Below are positions 1-8,091 of a stretch of 64,000 nt of DNA, in pieces. The first letter of the stretch is position 1. Every line of letters starts with the position of its first letter. Under the pieces are notes generated by a model, which was given only the letters and a program-made list of their open reading frames with translations, did no database searches and had not been told where the DNA came from. Origin of the DNA: Planctomycetota bacterium (GTDB lineage Bacteria; Planctomycetota; UBA1135; GCA-002686595). Both the position numbers and the translations under genes were made by a program. The stretch lies in contig JAKVCD010000005.1 of NCBI GenBank assembly GCA_022446815.1, forward strand, positions 64,522-128,521. Direction: 5' to 3'.

Positions 1-1252
1 GGATCGATTGGACCCCGAAGCCTAGGTAGACCATCCCGTCGATGAGGCCCACCGCGAGGCCCGCGTTCTTGCGTCCGCCGAAGTCCATGCTGGCTGTGCC
101 AGAGAGCATGCCGTGGACGCCGATCACGCTCAGGATGCCGAACAACACCAGCACCCCCGCCAGCGGGGAGGCGATCATGGCGGCACCACCTGCGACGCTC
201 ACCGTGGTGAGGGCGTAGAGGATGACCGCCGAGGGGCCCCGTCGAGACTGGAAGACACGGTCTGAGATCACGCCGGCGAAGACGCCGCCCAAGATCCCAG
301 CGATGCAGAGGAAGACCCCCCAGTTTTCTGACAGCCAGCTCTGGCCGGTCTCCTTCGCGAAGATGAAGCCCCACTTCATGATGCCGCCACGGATGTATCC
401 GCTGCAGGTCTCGATCAGGATGATCGTGAGGATGACGGGGTGGCTGATCATGCGCTTGGCCATCGCGGCCACTCCGATCCGCTCTCCCTCTTCGGAGAGC
501 TTCGCATCGCCGGGGTCGAAGTCATCGTGTCCGGCGTCGCTCGGCTTGTCGAAGACCAAGAAGTAGTCGATCCCTGCGAAGAGCAAGAGGATCGCGGTCG
601 GGGCGTAGAAGGCCCACTGCGCGCCGTAGGCGTCGGCGATGGGACCCCCCCAGTCATAGGCGAAGTAGAGGCCGAGTGAGATGAGGATGCCGAAGATCCC
701 GCCGAAGGTGCCGCGCTCTTTCACGTGGAACCAGTGCGCGTTCACCTTCACGATGGAGACCGCGCCGAAGCTCTGGAAGTACATGTTGAGGGCGTAGAGG
801 AAGCCGAAGGGGCCGACCAGGCTCCCCTCATAGCCAGAGTCGAGGACCCAACCCATTCCGAAGTTAGCCACCGCAGCACCGAGGGCGGCAGCGAGGATTG
901 TCTTTCTCCCGCCGAAGCGGTCGGTCAAGGGGCCGTTGATGAGGAAGGCCACCGCGTAGGTCGTCGTGCCGATCACTGTGATCAGGCCGAGGTCTGCCTT
1001 CGTCATGAGGGCAAGCCCCGTCTCCGGGTCCGTCATCGTCTTCGCGACGTTGATGTTGTACCGACCCATGTAGAGGAAGGCATACGTGAGGCCGAGCGGG
1101 AGCCAGTTCATGACCCGGCGCCGCCTATAGGCGGTGGAGTGAGTCACGTCACTCTTCGGGAGCACGTAAAGGACGATGGAGATCGCCACGAGGAGGAGGG
1201 CGATCGGCCAGAACTTTTCGAGCCAGGGGGGGAGCGCGGCGAGGGTATGCAT
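1..1252 (-). CDS. MFS transporter, organophosphate:phosphate antiporter (GlpT/UhpC-like), 3' end missing
   Basis: An open frame on the minus strand begins at ATG 1252 and runs off the window at position 1 with no stop, so about 417 residues are seen. It starts MHTLAALPPWLEKFW, followed by a membrane segment (ALLLVAISIVLYVLP) and then many further hydrophobic segments. The stretch YMGRYNINVAKTM, and DRFGGRK at the first cytoplasmic loop, match the major facilitator fold and resemble the glycerol-3-phosphate/hexose-phosphate antiporters. AAAGGA lies 7 nt before the ATG, a good ribosome site. It diverges from the HAD phosphatase gene, which fits import of a phosphorylated sugar or glycerophosphate, but the substrate is inference. 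Confidence 0.85.
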   Translation of the reverse strand, partial: MHTLAALPPWLEKFWPIALLLVAISIVLYVLPKSDVTHSTAYRRRRVMNWLPLGLTYAFLYMGRYNINVAKTMTDPETGLALMTKADLGLITVIGTTTYAVAFLINGPLTDRFGGRKTILAAALGAAVANFGMGWVLDSGYEGSLVGPFGFLYALNMYFQSFGAVSIVKVNAHWFHVKERGTFGGIFGILISLGLYFAYDWGGPIADAYGAQWAFYAPTAILLLFAGIDYFLVFDKPSDAGHDDFDPGDAKLSEEGERIGVAAMAKRMISHPVILTIILIETCSGYIRGGIMKWGFIFAKETGQSWLSENWGVFLCIAGILGGVFAGVISDRVFQSRRGPSAVILYALTTVSVAGGAAMIASPLAGVLVLFGILSVIGVHGMLSGTASMDFGGRKNAGLAVGLIDGMVYLGFGVQSI

Positions 1253-1285
1253 GGGGTGTCCTTTGAGCGGGGGTGCGGTGCCCGT

Positions 1286-1291
1286 TATCCT
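1286..1291 (+). promoter_or_regulatory. -10-like hexamer TATCCT placed for a leaderless transcript
   Basis: TATCCT lies 6 nt before the HAD gene's ATG (1298), so a transcript would begin at about the A of the start codon. No Shine-Dalgarno sequence precedes that ATG. One of seven similar placements in the window. Confidence 0.4.
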
Positions 1292-1297
1292 GCCCGA

Positions 1298-2017
1298 ATG
1301 TTACGCGCCGTGCATGAATCTGTTCGAGAGGTCTCGGAGAGGGGCGCTCTGCCGGTCCTCGTCTTCGACCTAGACTCGACCCTCTTCTCGACCTGCCCCC
1401 GTAATCTGAAGATCCTCGAGGACTTCGTCACAGCTCGCGGAGAGGAGCACCCTCTCCTAAAGGAGATCTGGCCCACCCTCACCGAGGAGGACATGGGCTG
1501 GAACGTCCATGAGAGCCTCCAGGAGCGCGGGGTCGAGGATGAGGAGCTCCTCGCAGACCTCCGCAAGTTTTGGGCCGCGCGCTTCTTCACGGACGATTTC
1601 TGCGAGATCGACACCCCCGTCCCGGGCGCGCCAGAGTTCGTCTCGGCCTGCCACGACGCCGGCGCCTTCATCTACTACCTCACGGGGCGGCACGTGCACG
1701 GGATGGAGAAGGGCACCGTGAACGGCCTCGTGAAGCACGGCTTCCCGCTCTTCACGGGGAAGGCTACCTGCCAGCTGAAGCCTGACTTCTACGCCAACGA
1801 TAAGGAGTTCAAGACCGCCGCTCTCGACGCGGTCCGCTCCCTAGATGGCGAGGTCGTCGCGACCTTCGAGAACGAGCCTGGGAACGCGAACCTCTTCATG
1901 CGGGCCTTCCCAGAGGCCAAGCACTACCTCCTCGACACCGTCCACTCGCCAGAGGCTGAGGCGCCCGACCCCTCCCTCATCGTGATGGACGACTTCACGA
2001 GCTTCCAAGCCGATTGA
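1298..2017 (+). CDS. HAD-superfamily hydrolase
   Basis: The 239-residue protein begins MLRAVHESVREV and carries HAD motif I as VFDLDSTLF (residues 22-30; nucleophile and acid/base Asp in DxD). A serine/threonine motif sits in YYLTGRH, a lysine in the TGKATCQLKPD region, and a C-terminal acidic patch in the expected order. It is therefore a cytoplasmic phosphatase or phosphohydrolase of unknown substrate. The frame is open upstream to 725, but that part is antisense to the transporter. ATG 1298 is preferred because a TATCCT hexamer lies 6 nt upstream. The DUF6807 gene follows after 6 nt. Confidence 0.85.
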   Translation: MLRAVHESVREVSERGALPVLVFDLDSTLFSTCPRNLKILEDFVTARGEEHPLLKEIWPTLTEEDMGWNVHESLQERGVEDEELLADLRKFWAARFFTDDFCEIDTPVPGAPEFVSACHDAGAFIYYLTGRHVHGMEKGTVNGLVKHGFPLFTGKATCQLKPDFYANDKEFKTAALDAVRSLDGEVVATFENEPGNANLFMRAFPEAKHYLLDTVHSPEAEAPDPSLIVMDDFTSFQAD

Positions 2018-2023
2018 GTCGCT

Positions 2024-2953
2024 GTGCGCCTCATCGCCTCACTCCTCTTCGCCTGCGCGCTCTCCTGTCACGCTCCAGAGCCGCCCCTCGGCTCCTCAGA
2101 GGTGAGCCCCTCTGGGCCTCTGCGGATGGAGGAGGACGCGGACTCCCTCCGCGTCTTCATCGGCGAAGAGCTCTTCTGCGCCTATGACCGCAGGAACGAG
2201 CGACGCCCGATCCTCTGGCCGGTCAACGGCCCAGCAGGAGCTGCCGTCACTCGAGCCTACCCTCAAGCTGAGGCAGCGCCCGGCGAGGCCTCCGATCACC
2301 CGCACCATCAAGCGGTCTGGTTCGGCCACGGCGCTGTGAACGGGCACGACTTCTGGCACGCAGGGCACGGCGAGCGCGTCGTCGACCTCGGCGAGCTGGA
2401 GGTCGAAGGACCAGCGGAGCAGGGCGTCCTCGCAAAGGGCTTCCTCATGAGCTGGCAGGTGCAAGGGGAGGAGCTCTGCCAGGAGGAGCGCGTGATGCGC
2501 TTCCGAGGGACGAGCGAAGAGCGCTGGGTCGACTTCGAGCTCACCCTCCACGCTAACCAGGGGGACCTGACCTTCGGTGACACGAAGGAGGGGACCTTCG
2601 CGATCCGTCTCGCTCCGACCTTGCGCCTGAGAGGCGCGGTGGCTGAGGGGAGCATCCGGAACTCAGCTGGCGAGAGCGACGGGGCTGTGTGGGGGAAGCG
2701 CGCCGCGTGGGTCGAGTACTCAGGCCCCGTCGGAGGTGAGACCGTCTACGTCTCTCTTCATGACCACCCGGAGAACCTCCGCCACCCCACCTGGTGGCAC
2801 GCGCGGGACTACGGCCTCTTGGCCGCGAACCCCTTCGGGATCCATGACTTCGAGCGAAAGGCGGCCGGGACAGGAGACTTTACGCTGACAAAGGGCGAGC
2901 GCCTGACCCAGCGCTACTCCTTGCGCGTCGCGAGGACTCCCTACGGGAACTGA
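2024..2953 (+). CDS. DUF6807 (PmoA-family) lipoprotein
   Basis: A GTG-started 309-residue protein with an N-terminal signal peptide ending in a lipobox-like CALSC (residues 11-15). The body has the features of the DUF6807/PmoA family: paired histidines in DHPHHQAVWFGHG and VNGHDFWH near residues 90-112, and the C-terminal DHPENLRHPTWWHARDYGL followed by NPFG. Members are common in Planctomycetes beside Gfo/Idh/MocA genes and are thought to act on sugars; the reaction is not established. It sits 6 nt after the HAD gene and its last 13 nt overlap the convergent DUF1080 gene. Confidence 0.88.
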   Translation: MRLIASLLFACALSCHAPEPPLGSSEVSPSGPLRMEEDADSLRVFIGEELFCAYDRRNERRPILWPVNGPAGAAVTRAYPQAEAAPGEASDHPHHQAVWFGHGAVNGHDFWHAGHGERVVDLGELEVEGPAEQGVLAKGFLMSWQVQGEELCQEERVMRFRGTSEERWVDFELTLHANQGDLTFGDTKEGTFAIRLAPTLRLRGAVAEGSIRNSAGESDGAVWGKRAAWVEYSGPVGGETVYVSLHDHPENLRHPTWWHARDYGLLAANPFGIHDFERKAAGTGDFTLTKGERLTQRYSLRVARTPYGN

Positions 2954-3684
2954 GTCGTGTCGGGCCGCTTGAACGGCTCGCGGGCGCCAGGGAAGGGCTC
3001 GACGTCCTCAGGGGCCCACACCTTCACGTTGGCGAAGCGCCCAGTGTCGTCGAAGGAGCCGAAGCCGATGAGCCCCCAGTTGATCGTCTCGTTCTTCGCA
3101 GAGAGCACAGGGGTCTGCATGTCATCGAAGTAGACCTCTGTAGTCCCAGCCTCGACGACTCGTTTGAGTCGGACCTTGTGCCAGACCCCGGTGCCCCAAT
3201 CGACGCCGCGCGCGCCCACCGGCGCGGTCTTTATGCGCGGCGCCTCATCGACGATGAAGATGTTGTGCGCGTGATCATCTGGCGTTGAGGCCATGTGCAC
3301 GTAGTGGAACTTCTCTGGGTTCTGAAAGCCGAAGAAGAGGCACAGGTCGCGGTGCCCGTACTCCTCACCTGTCTGCATCAGGTCAGCTTCGAGGATGAAG
3401 CTCTGATAGACGCGCCCGTGCAAGAGCGCGATACAGTAGGGCGAGCGGTGCTTCGGTCTGTAGAAGCTCTCGCCTGCGAGCTCGAGCGCGCCAGGGACGC
3501 CCTGCGTGGGCGGCGACCAACGCCATGCGCGGTGATCGCTGAAGGAGAACTCCTCGAGGGACTCGCCCGCCGCGAAGTCCTGCGAGTAGACCAAGGGCCA
3601 AGCATCCTCAGGCCTCTCGACGACCTCCTCCGTGCTGGAGCAGGCGGCGAGCGAGAGGACGAGGGCCCAGAGGTGGCGTGACAT
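2941..3684 (-). CDS. DUF1080 (3-keto-disaccharide hydrolase-type) lipoprotein
   Basis: A 247-residue protein with a lipoprotein signal peptide (LSLAACSS lipobox, Cys15) and a jelly-roll/LamG-like body. Segments such as SFILEADLMQTGEEYGHRDL, FHYVHMAS, WHKVRLKR and the closing GLIGFGSFDDTGRFANVKVW are those of DUF1080 domains. The family includes hydrolases of 3-keto-glycosides, made by Gfo/Idh-type 3-dehydrogenases. Its ATG overlaps the stop of the upstream Gfo/Idh gene (ATGA at 3684), so the two are translationally coupled and likely act on one substrate outside the cytoplasm. Confidence 0.9.
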   Translation of the reverse strand: MSRHLWALVLSLAACSSTEEVVERPEDAWPLVYSQDFAAGESLEEFSFSDHRAWRWSPPTQGVPGALELAGESFYRPKHRSPYCIALLHGRVYQSFILEADLMQTGEEYGHRDLCLFFGFQNPEKFHYVHMASTPDDHAHNIFIVDEAPRIKTAPVGARGVDWGTGVWHKVRLKRVVEAGTTEVYFDDMQTPVLSAKNETINWGLIGFGSFDDTGRFANVKVWAPEDVEPFPGAREPFKRPDTTQFP

Positions 3685-5162
3685 CAGACGTAGGTCGGGA
3701 CCTTGTAGGGCCGGCGGTACTCGCGATCGACGAGCAAGTTCGCCTCTTCGTCACCGACGAAGGTCTCTGTGGCGGGGTCGAGCTCAAGGCGACGGCCTAG
3801 GGTGAGGGGGGTCGCCTTCACGTCGACCTCGTTCGCGTCGAGGTGAGCGAGCATGCGCTCTACCGACTCAGCGAAGTGCGGATGATCTTCGGCCATCGCC
3901 TCACGGATTTCTTCGACGCTAGCCTCTCCACCGAGGGTGTGGGAGACGACGCCCATGTGGCAGCAGGCGCTCGAGAGGTGCCCCTCGATGATGTCGCCGT
4001 TCAGCTCGTCGACCTTCCTGCTGCGGACGCAGTCGATGAAGTTTTGGAAGTGAGAGACGCCGCCGCCTGTGAAGCTGCGGAGCTCTTTGTCGTCGTTGTC
4101 GTAGGCGTGGATCGGACCGCCGGTGCCGTTGAAGCGCACCCAGCCATCCTCGCAGTGGGCGACGACGCCGATGCTGGTGCCCATGTAGCGGTCCATGCTG
4201 CCGCCGTTCCAGTTGGCTTGAGAGGCCTTGTCCTTAGGCAGGCCACGCACCTCGAAGATGAGGGGCACGCCGTCGAAGTCGAGCATCACCACCTGCGTGT
4301 TCGGCGTGTCGCCGTCGTCGTCGTAGCCGAGGCGGCCCCCGACAGAGAGGACGCCGCTGGGGAGCTTGTCGGCGCCGAGGACCCAGCGGGCCACGTCCAT
4401 CTGGTGGATGCCCTGGTTGCCGACGTCACCGTTTCCAGTCTCAGAGACCCAGTGCCAGTCGTAGTGGAGGCGCTTGCGCATCAGGGGCTTAAGCGGCGCA
4501 GGGCCAGTCCACATCTCATAGTCCACGCTCGAGGGGACGCCGCTGGGGCCGTCCACCTTGCCGATGCTCCTGCGCGGCTTGTAGCAGGTGCCGTGCACGG
4601 CCAGGACCTTGCCGAGGTTTCCAGAGCGGATCCAGCTCACGGCCTCTTGTGTGGCGGCATGGGATCGAGACTGGGTCCCGGACTGACAGATGCGGTTGTA
4701 CTTGCGCGCGGCGCGCACGAGCTGCCTGCCCTCCCAGATGTTGTGCGACACGGGCTTCTCGACGTAGACGTCTTTACCCGCTTGGCATGCCCAGATGCCC
4801 TGCAGGGAGTGCCAGTGGTTCGGCGTCGCGATGGCGACGGCGTCGAGGTCCTCGCGCATGAGGAGGTCGCGCATGTCGGTGTAGGTCTCGAGCGAGTCAC
4901 CCTTGGCCTCGTACTCGGCCTTTCGACGCTCGAGGACCTCCTCGTCGACGTCGCATAAGGCGACGAGCTTCACGTTCGGCAGGCGACGGAGCTCGTTGGC
5001 GTGACCGTTTCCGCGGCCGTTCAGGCCTACGACGGCCACGCGGACCTCATCCGTCGCGGCGCGCGGCGGGGTCACCGGCGTGGTCTGACAAGAGGTGAGC
5101 TGTGCGGCGAGGCCGCCTGCGGCGGCGCCCTTAAGGAGGTCACGACGGCGGAGTTCGGTCAT
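3684..5162 (-). CDS. Gfo/Idh/MocA family oxidoreductase with Tat signal
   Basis: From ATG 5162 the 492-residue protein begins MTELRRRDLLKGAAAGGLAA, a twin-arginine signal (RRxxL), then a lipobox-like LTSC. A Rossmann domain follows (VAVVGLNGRGNGHANEL, then LCDVD), with the family's catalytic EKP in YVEKPVSHN and GNQGIHQMDVARW. This marks an exported NAD(P)-dependent sugar oxidoreductase. The open frame extends to 5339, but that extension lies over the divergent promoter region and has no signal character, so 5162 is chosen. It is coupled to the DUF1080 lipoprotein, suggesting extracytoplasmic oxidation of a glycoside followed by cleavage. Confidence 0.93.
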   Translation of the reverse strand: MTELRRRDLLKGAAAGGLAAQLTSCQTTPVTPPRAATDEVRVAVVGLNGRGNGHANELRRLPNVKLVALCDVDEEVLERRKAEYEAKGDSLETYTDMRDLLMREDLDAVAIATPNHWHSLQGIWACQAGKDVYVEKPVSHNIWEGRQLVRAARKYNRICQSGTQSRSHAATQEAVSWIRSGNLGKVLAVHGTCYKPRRSIGKVDGPSGVPSSVDYEMWTGPAPLKPLMRKRLHYDWHWVSETGNGDVGNQGIHQMDVARWVLGADKLPSGVLSVGGRLGYDDDGDTPNTQVVMLDFDGVPLIFEVRGLPKDKASQANWNGGSMDRYMGTSIGVVAHCEDGWVRFNGTGGPIHAYDNDDKELRSFTGGGVSHFQNFIDCVRSRKVDELNGDIIEGHLSSACCHMGVVSHTLGGEASVEEIREAMAEDHPHFAESVERMLAHLDANEVDVKATPLTLGRRLELDPATETFVGDEEANLLVDREYRRPYKVPTYV

Positions 5163-5245
5163 GGTTCCGGGAGGTTGGAGCTGTGGTGGAGCGCGCCGCA
5201 GCGCGCAGCGCGGGACATACTGTACGCTCTCAAGATGCCCCTGCC

Positions 5246-6151
5246 ATGGGGCAGCAGCCCATGACGGATTCACAGCGAGCCATGATCCAGATCGCGCGCC
5301 TCGGTCGTGAGGGCGGGGACGAAGAGGGGATGCAGGCACTCGCGGAGGCCTTCGCTGCGCGAAACCCAGGCTACTTCATTAAGTCGGCAGCGGCGCTCAG
5401 CTCGATGGAGCCCTGCGAGGGCGCGAGAGCTGTCTTCATTACATGCGGGGAGGCGCAAGCCAAGGTCAGCGCGCCGGAGGTGGGTGAGCGCTCATCAGAG
5501 CTCAGCGTGGGAGACCTCATGTGGCTCCGTGGCGGAGAGTCACTCTCCCTAGACCGACCTTGTGACGTCGTCGTCTTTACGGTCCCTAGCGAGCTCCCTG
5601 TGCCGCTCCCGACCTTCATTCGACCTGACCACGACCCGAAGATCACGGACACGCCTGGCGGCTGCGCTGAGGAGGAGCGCGCCTATCGGCGCATCCTCGT
5701 CACCTGGCTCGCTGAGAATGGGCCCTACACCTACGAGGGCTTAAACGCTCACCGCGTGCGGATGTGGAACTCATTCAGCCACTATCACCCGCCCTCAGGC
5801 GGTTTCGACGAGCTCTACATCATTCAAGATGTAGAGGAGGGCGGCCACGTCTACATCAGCCTCGCGCGAGAGCAGATTGAGTCGGCTGAGACCGTCTCTG
5901 CTGAGGACGCGGCTGGGCTGATTCAGGCGTTCACTCCCGAGGTGGGTGACCTCATGTACATCCCACGCGGTGTGATCCATCGCGCTGTCGGCGGTGTGCT
6001 CGCGCAAGTCGTCACGGTCCCAGGCTTCAAGCCTGGCTTTGAGGTCGGAGTGGATCACCACCTGCGCGCGATCAACGAGCGCTTAGGCCTCGAAGGCGAA
6101 GACGCGCTGCCTCTCCAGCAATCCTCTTCCGTTGGCCCGGTCATCAAGTGA
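5246..6151 (+). CDS. Cupin-domain protein (two cupin folds)
   Basis: The protein is about 301 residues from ATG 5246; ATG 5261 (MTDSQRAM) is equally possible, and a GTG at 5183 is less likely because it runs through the divergent promoter. The C-terminal half has a cupin metal site: SHYHPPSGGFDELYII supplies His, His and Glu, and IPRGVIHRAV the last His. The N-terminal half looks like a second, degenerate cupin without the histidines. No signal peptide is seen, so it should be cytoplasmic. It is divergent from the Gfo/Idh gene and ends 4 nt before trmL. Substrate unknown; sugar isomerase-like or dioxygenase roles are both possible. Confidence 0.75.
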   Translation: MGQQPMTDSQRAMIQIARLGREGGDEEGMQALAEAFAARNPGYFIKSAAALSSMEPCEGARAVFITCGEAQAKVSAPEVGERSSELSVGDLMWLRGGESLSLDRPCDVVVFTVPSELPVPLPTFIRPDHDPKITDTPGGCAEEERAYRRILVTWLAENGPYTYEGLNAHRVRMWNSFSHYHPPSGGFDELYIIQDVEEGGHVYISLAREQIESAETVSAEDAAGLIQAFTPEVGDLMYIPRGVIHRAVGGVLAQVVTVPGFKPGFEVGVDHHLRAINERLGLEGEDALPLQQSSSVGPVIK

Positions 6152-6155
6152 TCTG

Positions 6156-6701
6156 ATGGAGCTCGTCCTCGTACATCCGGAGATCCCGCACAACACCGGC
6201 TGCGCTGCTCGGCTCGGGGCGGCGCTCGGGCTGCCGCTGCACTTAGTGGAGCCCCTCGGCTTCACGCTCGAGGACCGCTACTTAAAGCGCGCAGGCCTCG
6301 ACTACTGGCCCAACGTCGAGCTCTGTGTTCATAAGGACTGGGAGGCCGCGCGGGAAGCGATCGCGGCAGGCTCTGCGCGACCCATCGCTGAGCGGCTCAG
6401 GCTCTTCACCGCGCGGGGCGGAGAGTCTCTCTTCGAAGCCTCCTTCGCCGAGGACGACGTCTTGGTCTTTGGGAGTGAGAGCGCAGGCCTCCCTCCTGAG
6501 CTCCTCGCCGAGCATGAGGGGGGGAGGGTTTACATCCCGATCGAGCCCTCCGTGAGGAGCCTGAACCTCGCGAACGTGGTCTGCCTCGCTGCCTACACGG
6601 CCCTAGACCGCGCAGGGGTGCCCATGCCCGACAATGACGGCGGCTTCGAGCCGCACCCAGAGGCTGGCAAGATCTCTCCTAGAGAGCGGGTCCGGGAGTG
6701 A
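6156..6701 (+). CDS. trmL: tRNA (cytidine(34)-2'-O)-methyltransferase
   Basis: A 181-residue SPOUT methyltransferase starting MELVLVHPEIPHNTG. The family motifs are in order: PHNTGCAARLGAALGL near the N terminus, FGSESAGLP around residue 107, and the knotted SAM site YIPIEPSVRSLNLANVV. Length and motifs fit TrmL, which 2'-O-methylates the wobble position of tRNA-Leu. A TTG 24 nt upstream is in frame but overlaps the cupin stop; ATG 6156 begins at the conserved first strand. It follows the cupin gene by 4 nt, so they are probably co-transcribed. Confidence 0.9.
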   Translation: MELVLVHPEIPHNTGCAARLGAALGLPLHLVEPLGFTLEDRYLKRAGLDYWPNVELCVHKDWEAAREAIAAGSARPIAERLRLFTARGGESLFEASFAEDDVLVFGSESAGLPPELLAEHEGGRVYIPIEPSVRSLNLANVVCLAAYTALDRAGVPMPDNDGGFEPHPEAGKISPRERVRE

Positions 6702-6765
6702 GCCGCGAGAAAGCAGGGGATCTCGAGGCCCCTCTGTGGCTCGGCGCGTTACAACGCCGGAGATC

Positions 6766-8091
6766 ATGAGCGCGACGAGCGAGAGTCCGGTGACCACACG
6801 TCAGATCTTCACGGCGTGGTGGCCTTTGGCAGCGAGCTGGCTGCTCATGGGGGCAGAGATGTCCCTCGTGAGCGCTGCGGTCGCACGACTAGCGGACGCC
6901 AAGTTTCACCTCGCGGCCTTCGGAGGGATCGTCTTCCCGCTCTCGCTGCTGATCGAGGCTCCCATCATCATGATGCTGGCTGCGTCCACCGCCCTCTCGG
7001 TGGACAAGGACTCCTTCAGGCGACTCAAGCGCTTCACGACGTACAGCGGCGCGGGGCTCTCTGTGCTGCACGCGCTCGTGGCCTTCACTCCGCTCTACGA
7101 CCTCCTCGTCATCCCGATCCTCGACCCCCCGACGGAGGCCATCGAGCCTGGGCGGCTCGGGCTCATGTTGATGACGCCTTGGAGCTGGGCGATCGCTGAT
7201 CGTCGCTTTCACCAAGGCCTCTTGATTCGCTTCGATCGCTCGAAGGCGGTTGGGACTGGGACGATCGTGCGGCTGATCGTCACGTGCTCGATCTTAGGCG
7301 CGGGCGTCATCCACGGCGGCTTCCCCGGGATCGCGGTGGCGGGCGTCGGCTTGAGCTGCGGTGTCACGGCTGAGCTCATCTCGGCGCGGCTCTTCGCGCG
7401 CTCAGTGATCAGCGGCCCGCTCGAGCGTGCGCCGCTAGCCGAGCCGCTCACCCTCTCGCGGCTGCTCAAGTTCTATGTGCCCTTGGCCCTGACCCCGCTC
7501 CTCAACCTGCTGGTTCAGCCCATCGGCTCAGCCTCTATCTCGAGGATGCCGGTGCCCCTCGAGAACCTCGCCGCTTGGCCGCCCGTGAGCGGCCTGATCT
7601 TCATGTCACGCTCGACGGGCGTGGCCTTCAACGAGGTCGTCGTGAGCCTCTCGGGGCGGTCAGGCGCGAAGCCCGCGCTCCAGCGCTTCGCCCTCTGGCT
7701 CGCGGTCGGCCTGTGCGCGCTCCTCGCTCTCATCTCGCTGACGCCGCTCTCCTCGCTCTGGTTCAACGGGATCTCAGGCCTCAGCCCCGACCTCGTCGAG
7801 ATCGCGCGCTTGGCTGTGCCGCTAGGGATCCTCCTGCCGGCCATGACCGTCTACCAGAGCCTCCACACGGGCTACCTCGTCAACGCTCACAAGACGCGAG
7901 CAGTCCCCGAGTCCGTCGGGCTCTTCCTCCTCGTGACGACGGCTTGTCTCTCCATCGGCGCATGGACTGACGCGCTCCCAGGGGTGAAGGTGACGCTGCT
8001 CTCGATCACCGCTGGCGCGGCGGCCCAGAACCTCTGGCTCTGGTATCGGCAGCGAGCTCTCAGTGAGCCAGACGCTCCGGTGAAGGCTTAG
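6766..8091 (+). CDS. Polytopic membrane protein of the MATE/flippase (MOP) type, possibly ANKH-like
   Basis: A 441-residue protein from ATG 6766 with about 12 predicted membrane segments. It begins MSATSESPVTTRQIF, then WWPLAASWLLMGAEMSLV; the second half repeats the pattern (LLKFYVPLALTPLLNLLVQP). The internal duplication with WWPLA/FYVPLALT at each half start, plus SRSTGVAFNEVVVS, resembles bacterial relatives of the progressive-ankylosis protein in the MOP superfamily more than typical MATE pumps. GGAG lies 4 nt before the ATG. The reading frame extends to 6634 inside trmL, but the conserved part begins at 6766. Transported substrate unknown. Confidence 0.7.
   Translation: MSATSESPVTTRQIFTAWWPLAASWLLMGAEMSLVSAAVARLADAKFHLAAFGGIVFPLSLLIEAPIIMMLAASTALSVDKDSFRRLKRFTTYSGAGLSVLHALVAFTPLYDLLVIPILDPPTEAIEPGRLGLMLMTPWSWAIADRRFHQGLLIRFDRSKAVGTGTIVRLIVTCSILGAGVIHGGFPGIAVAGVGLSCGVTAELISARLFARSVISGPLERAPLAEPLTLSRLLKFYVPLALTPLLNLLVQPIGSASISRMPVPLENLAAWPPVSGLIFMSRSTGVAFNEVVVSLSGRSGAKPALQRFALWLAVGLCALLALISLTPLSSLWFNGISGLSPDLVEIARLAVPLGILLPAMTVYQSLHTGYLVNAHKTRAVPESVGLFLLVTTACLSIGAWTDALPGVKVTLLSITAGAAAQNLWLWYRQRALSEPDAPVKA

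Noticed and set aside
725-1297. Upstream extension of the HAD gene frame (from 725)
   Set aside because: This part is antisense to the transporter gene; the HAD motif starts just after ATG 1298.
3843-4958. 371-residue plus-strand frame opposite the Gfo/Idh gene
   Set aside because: Antisense shadow in a GC-rich gene; the opposite frame has clear Rossmann and EKP motifs.
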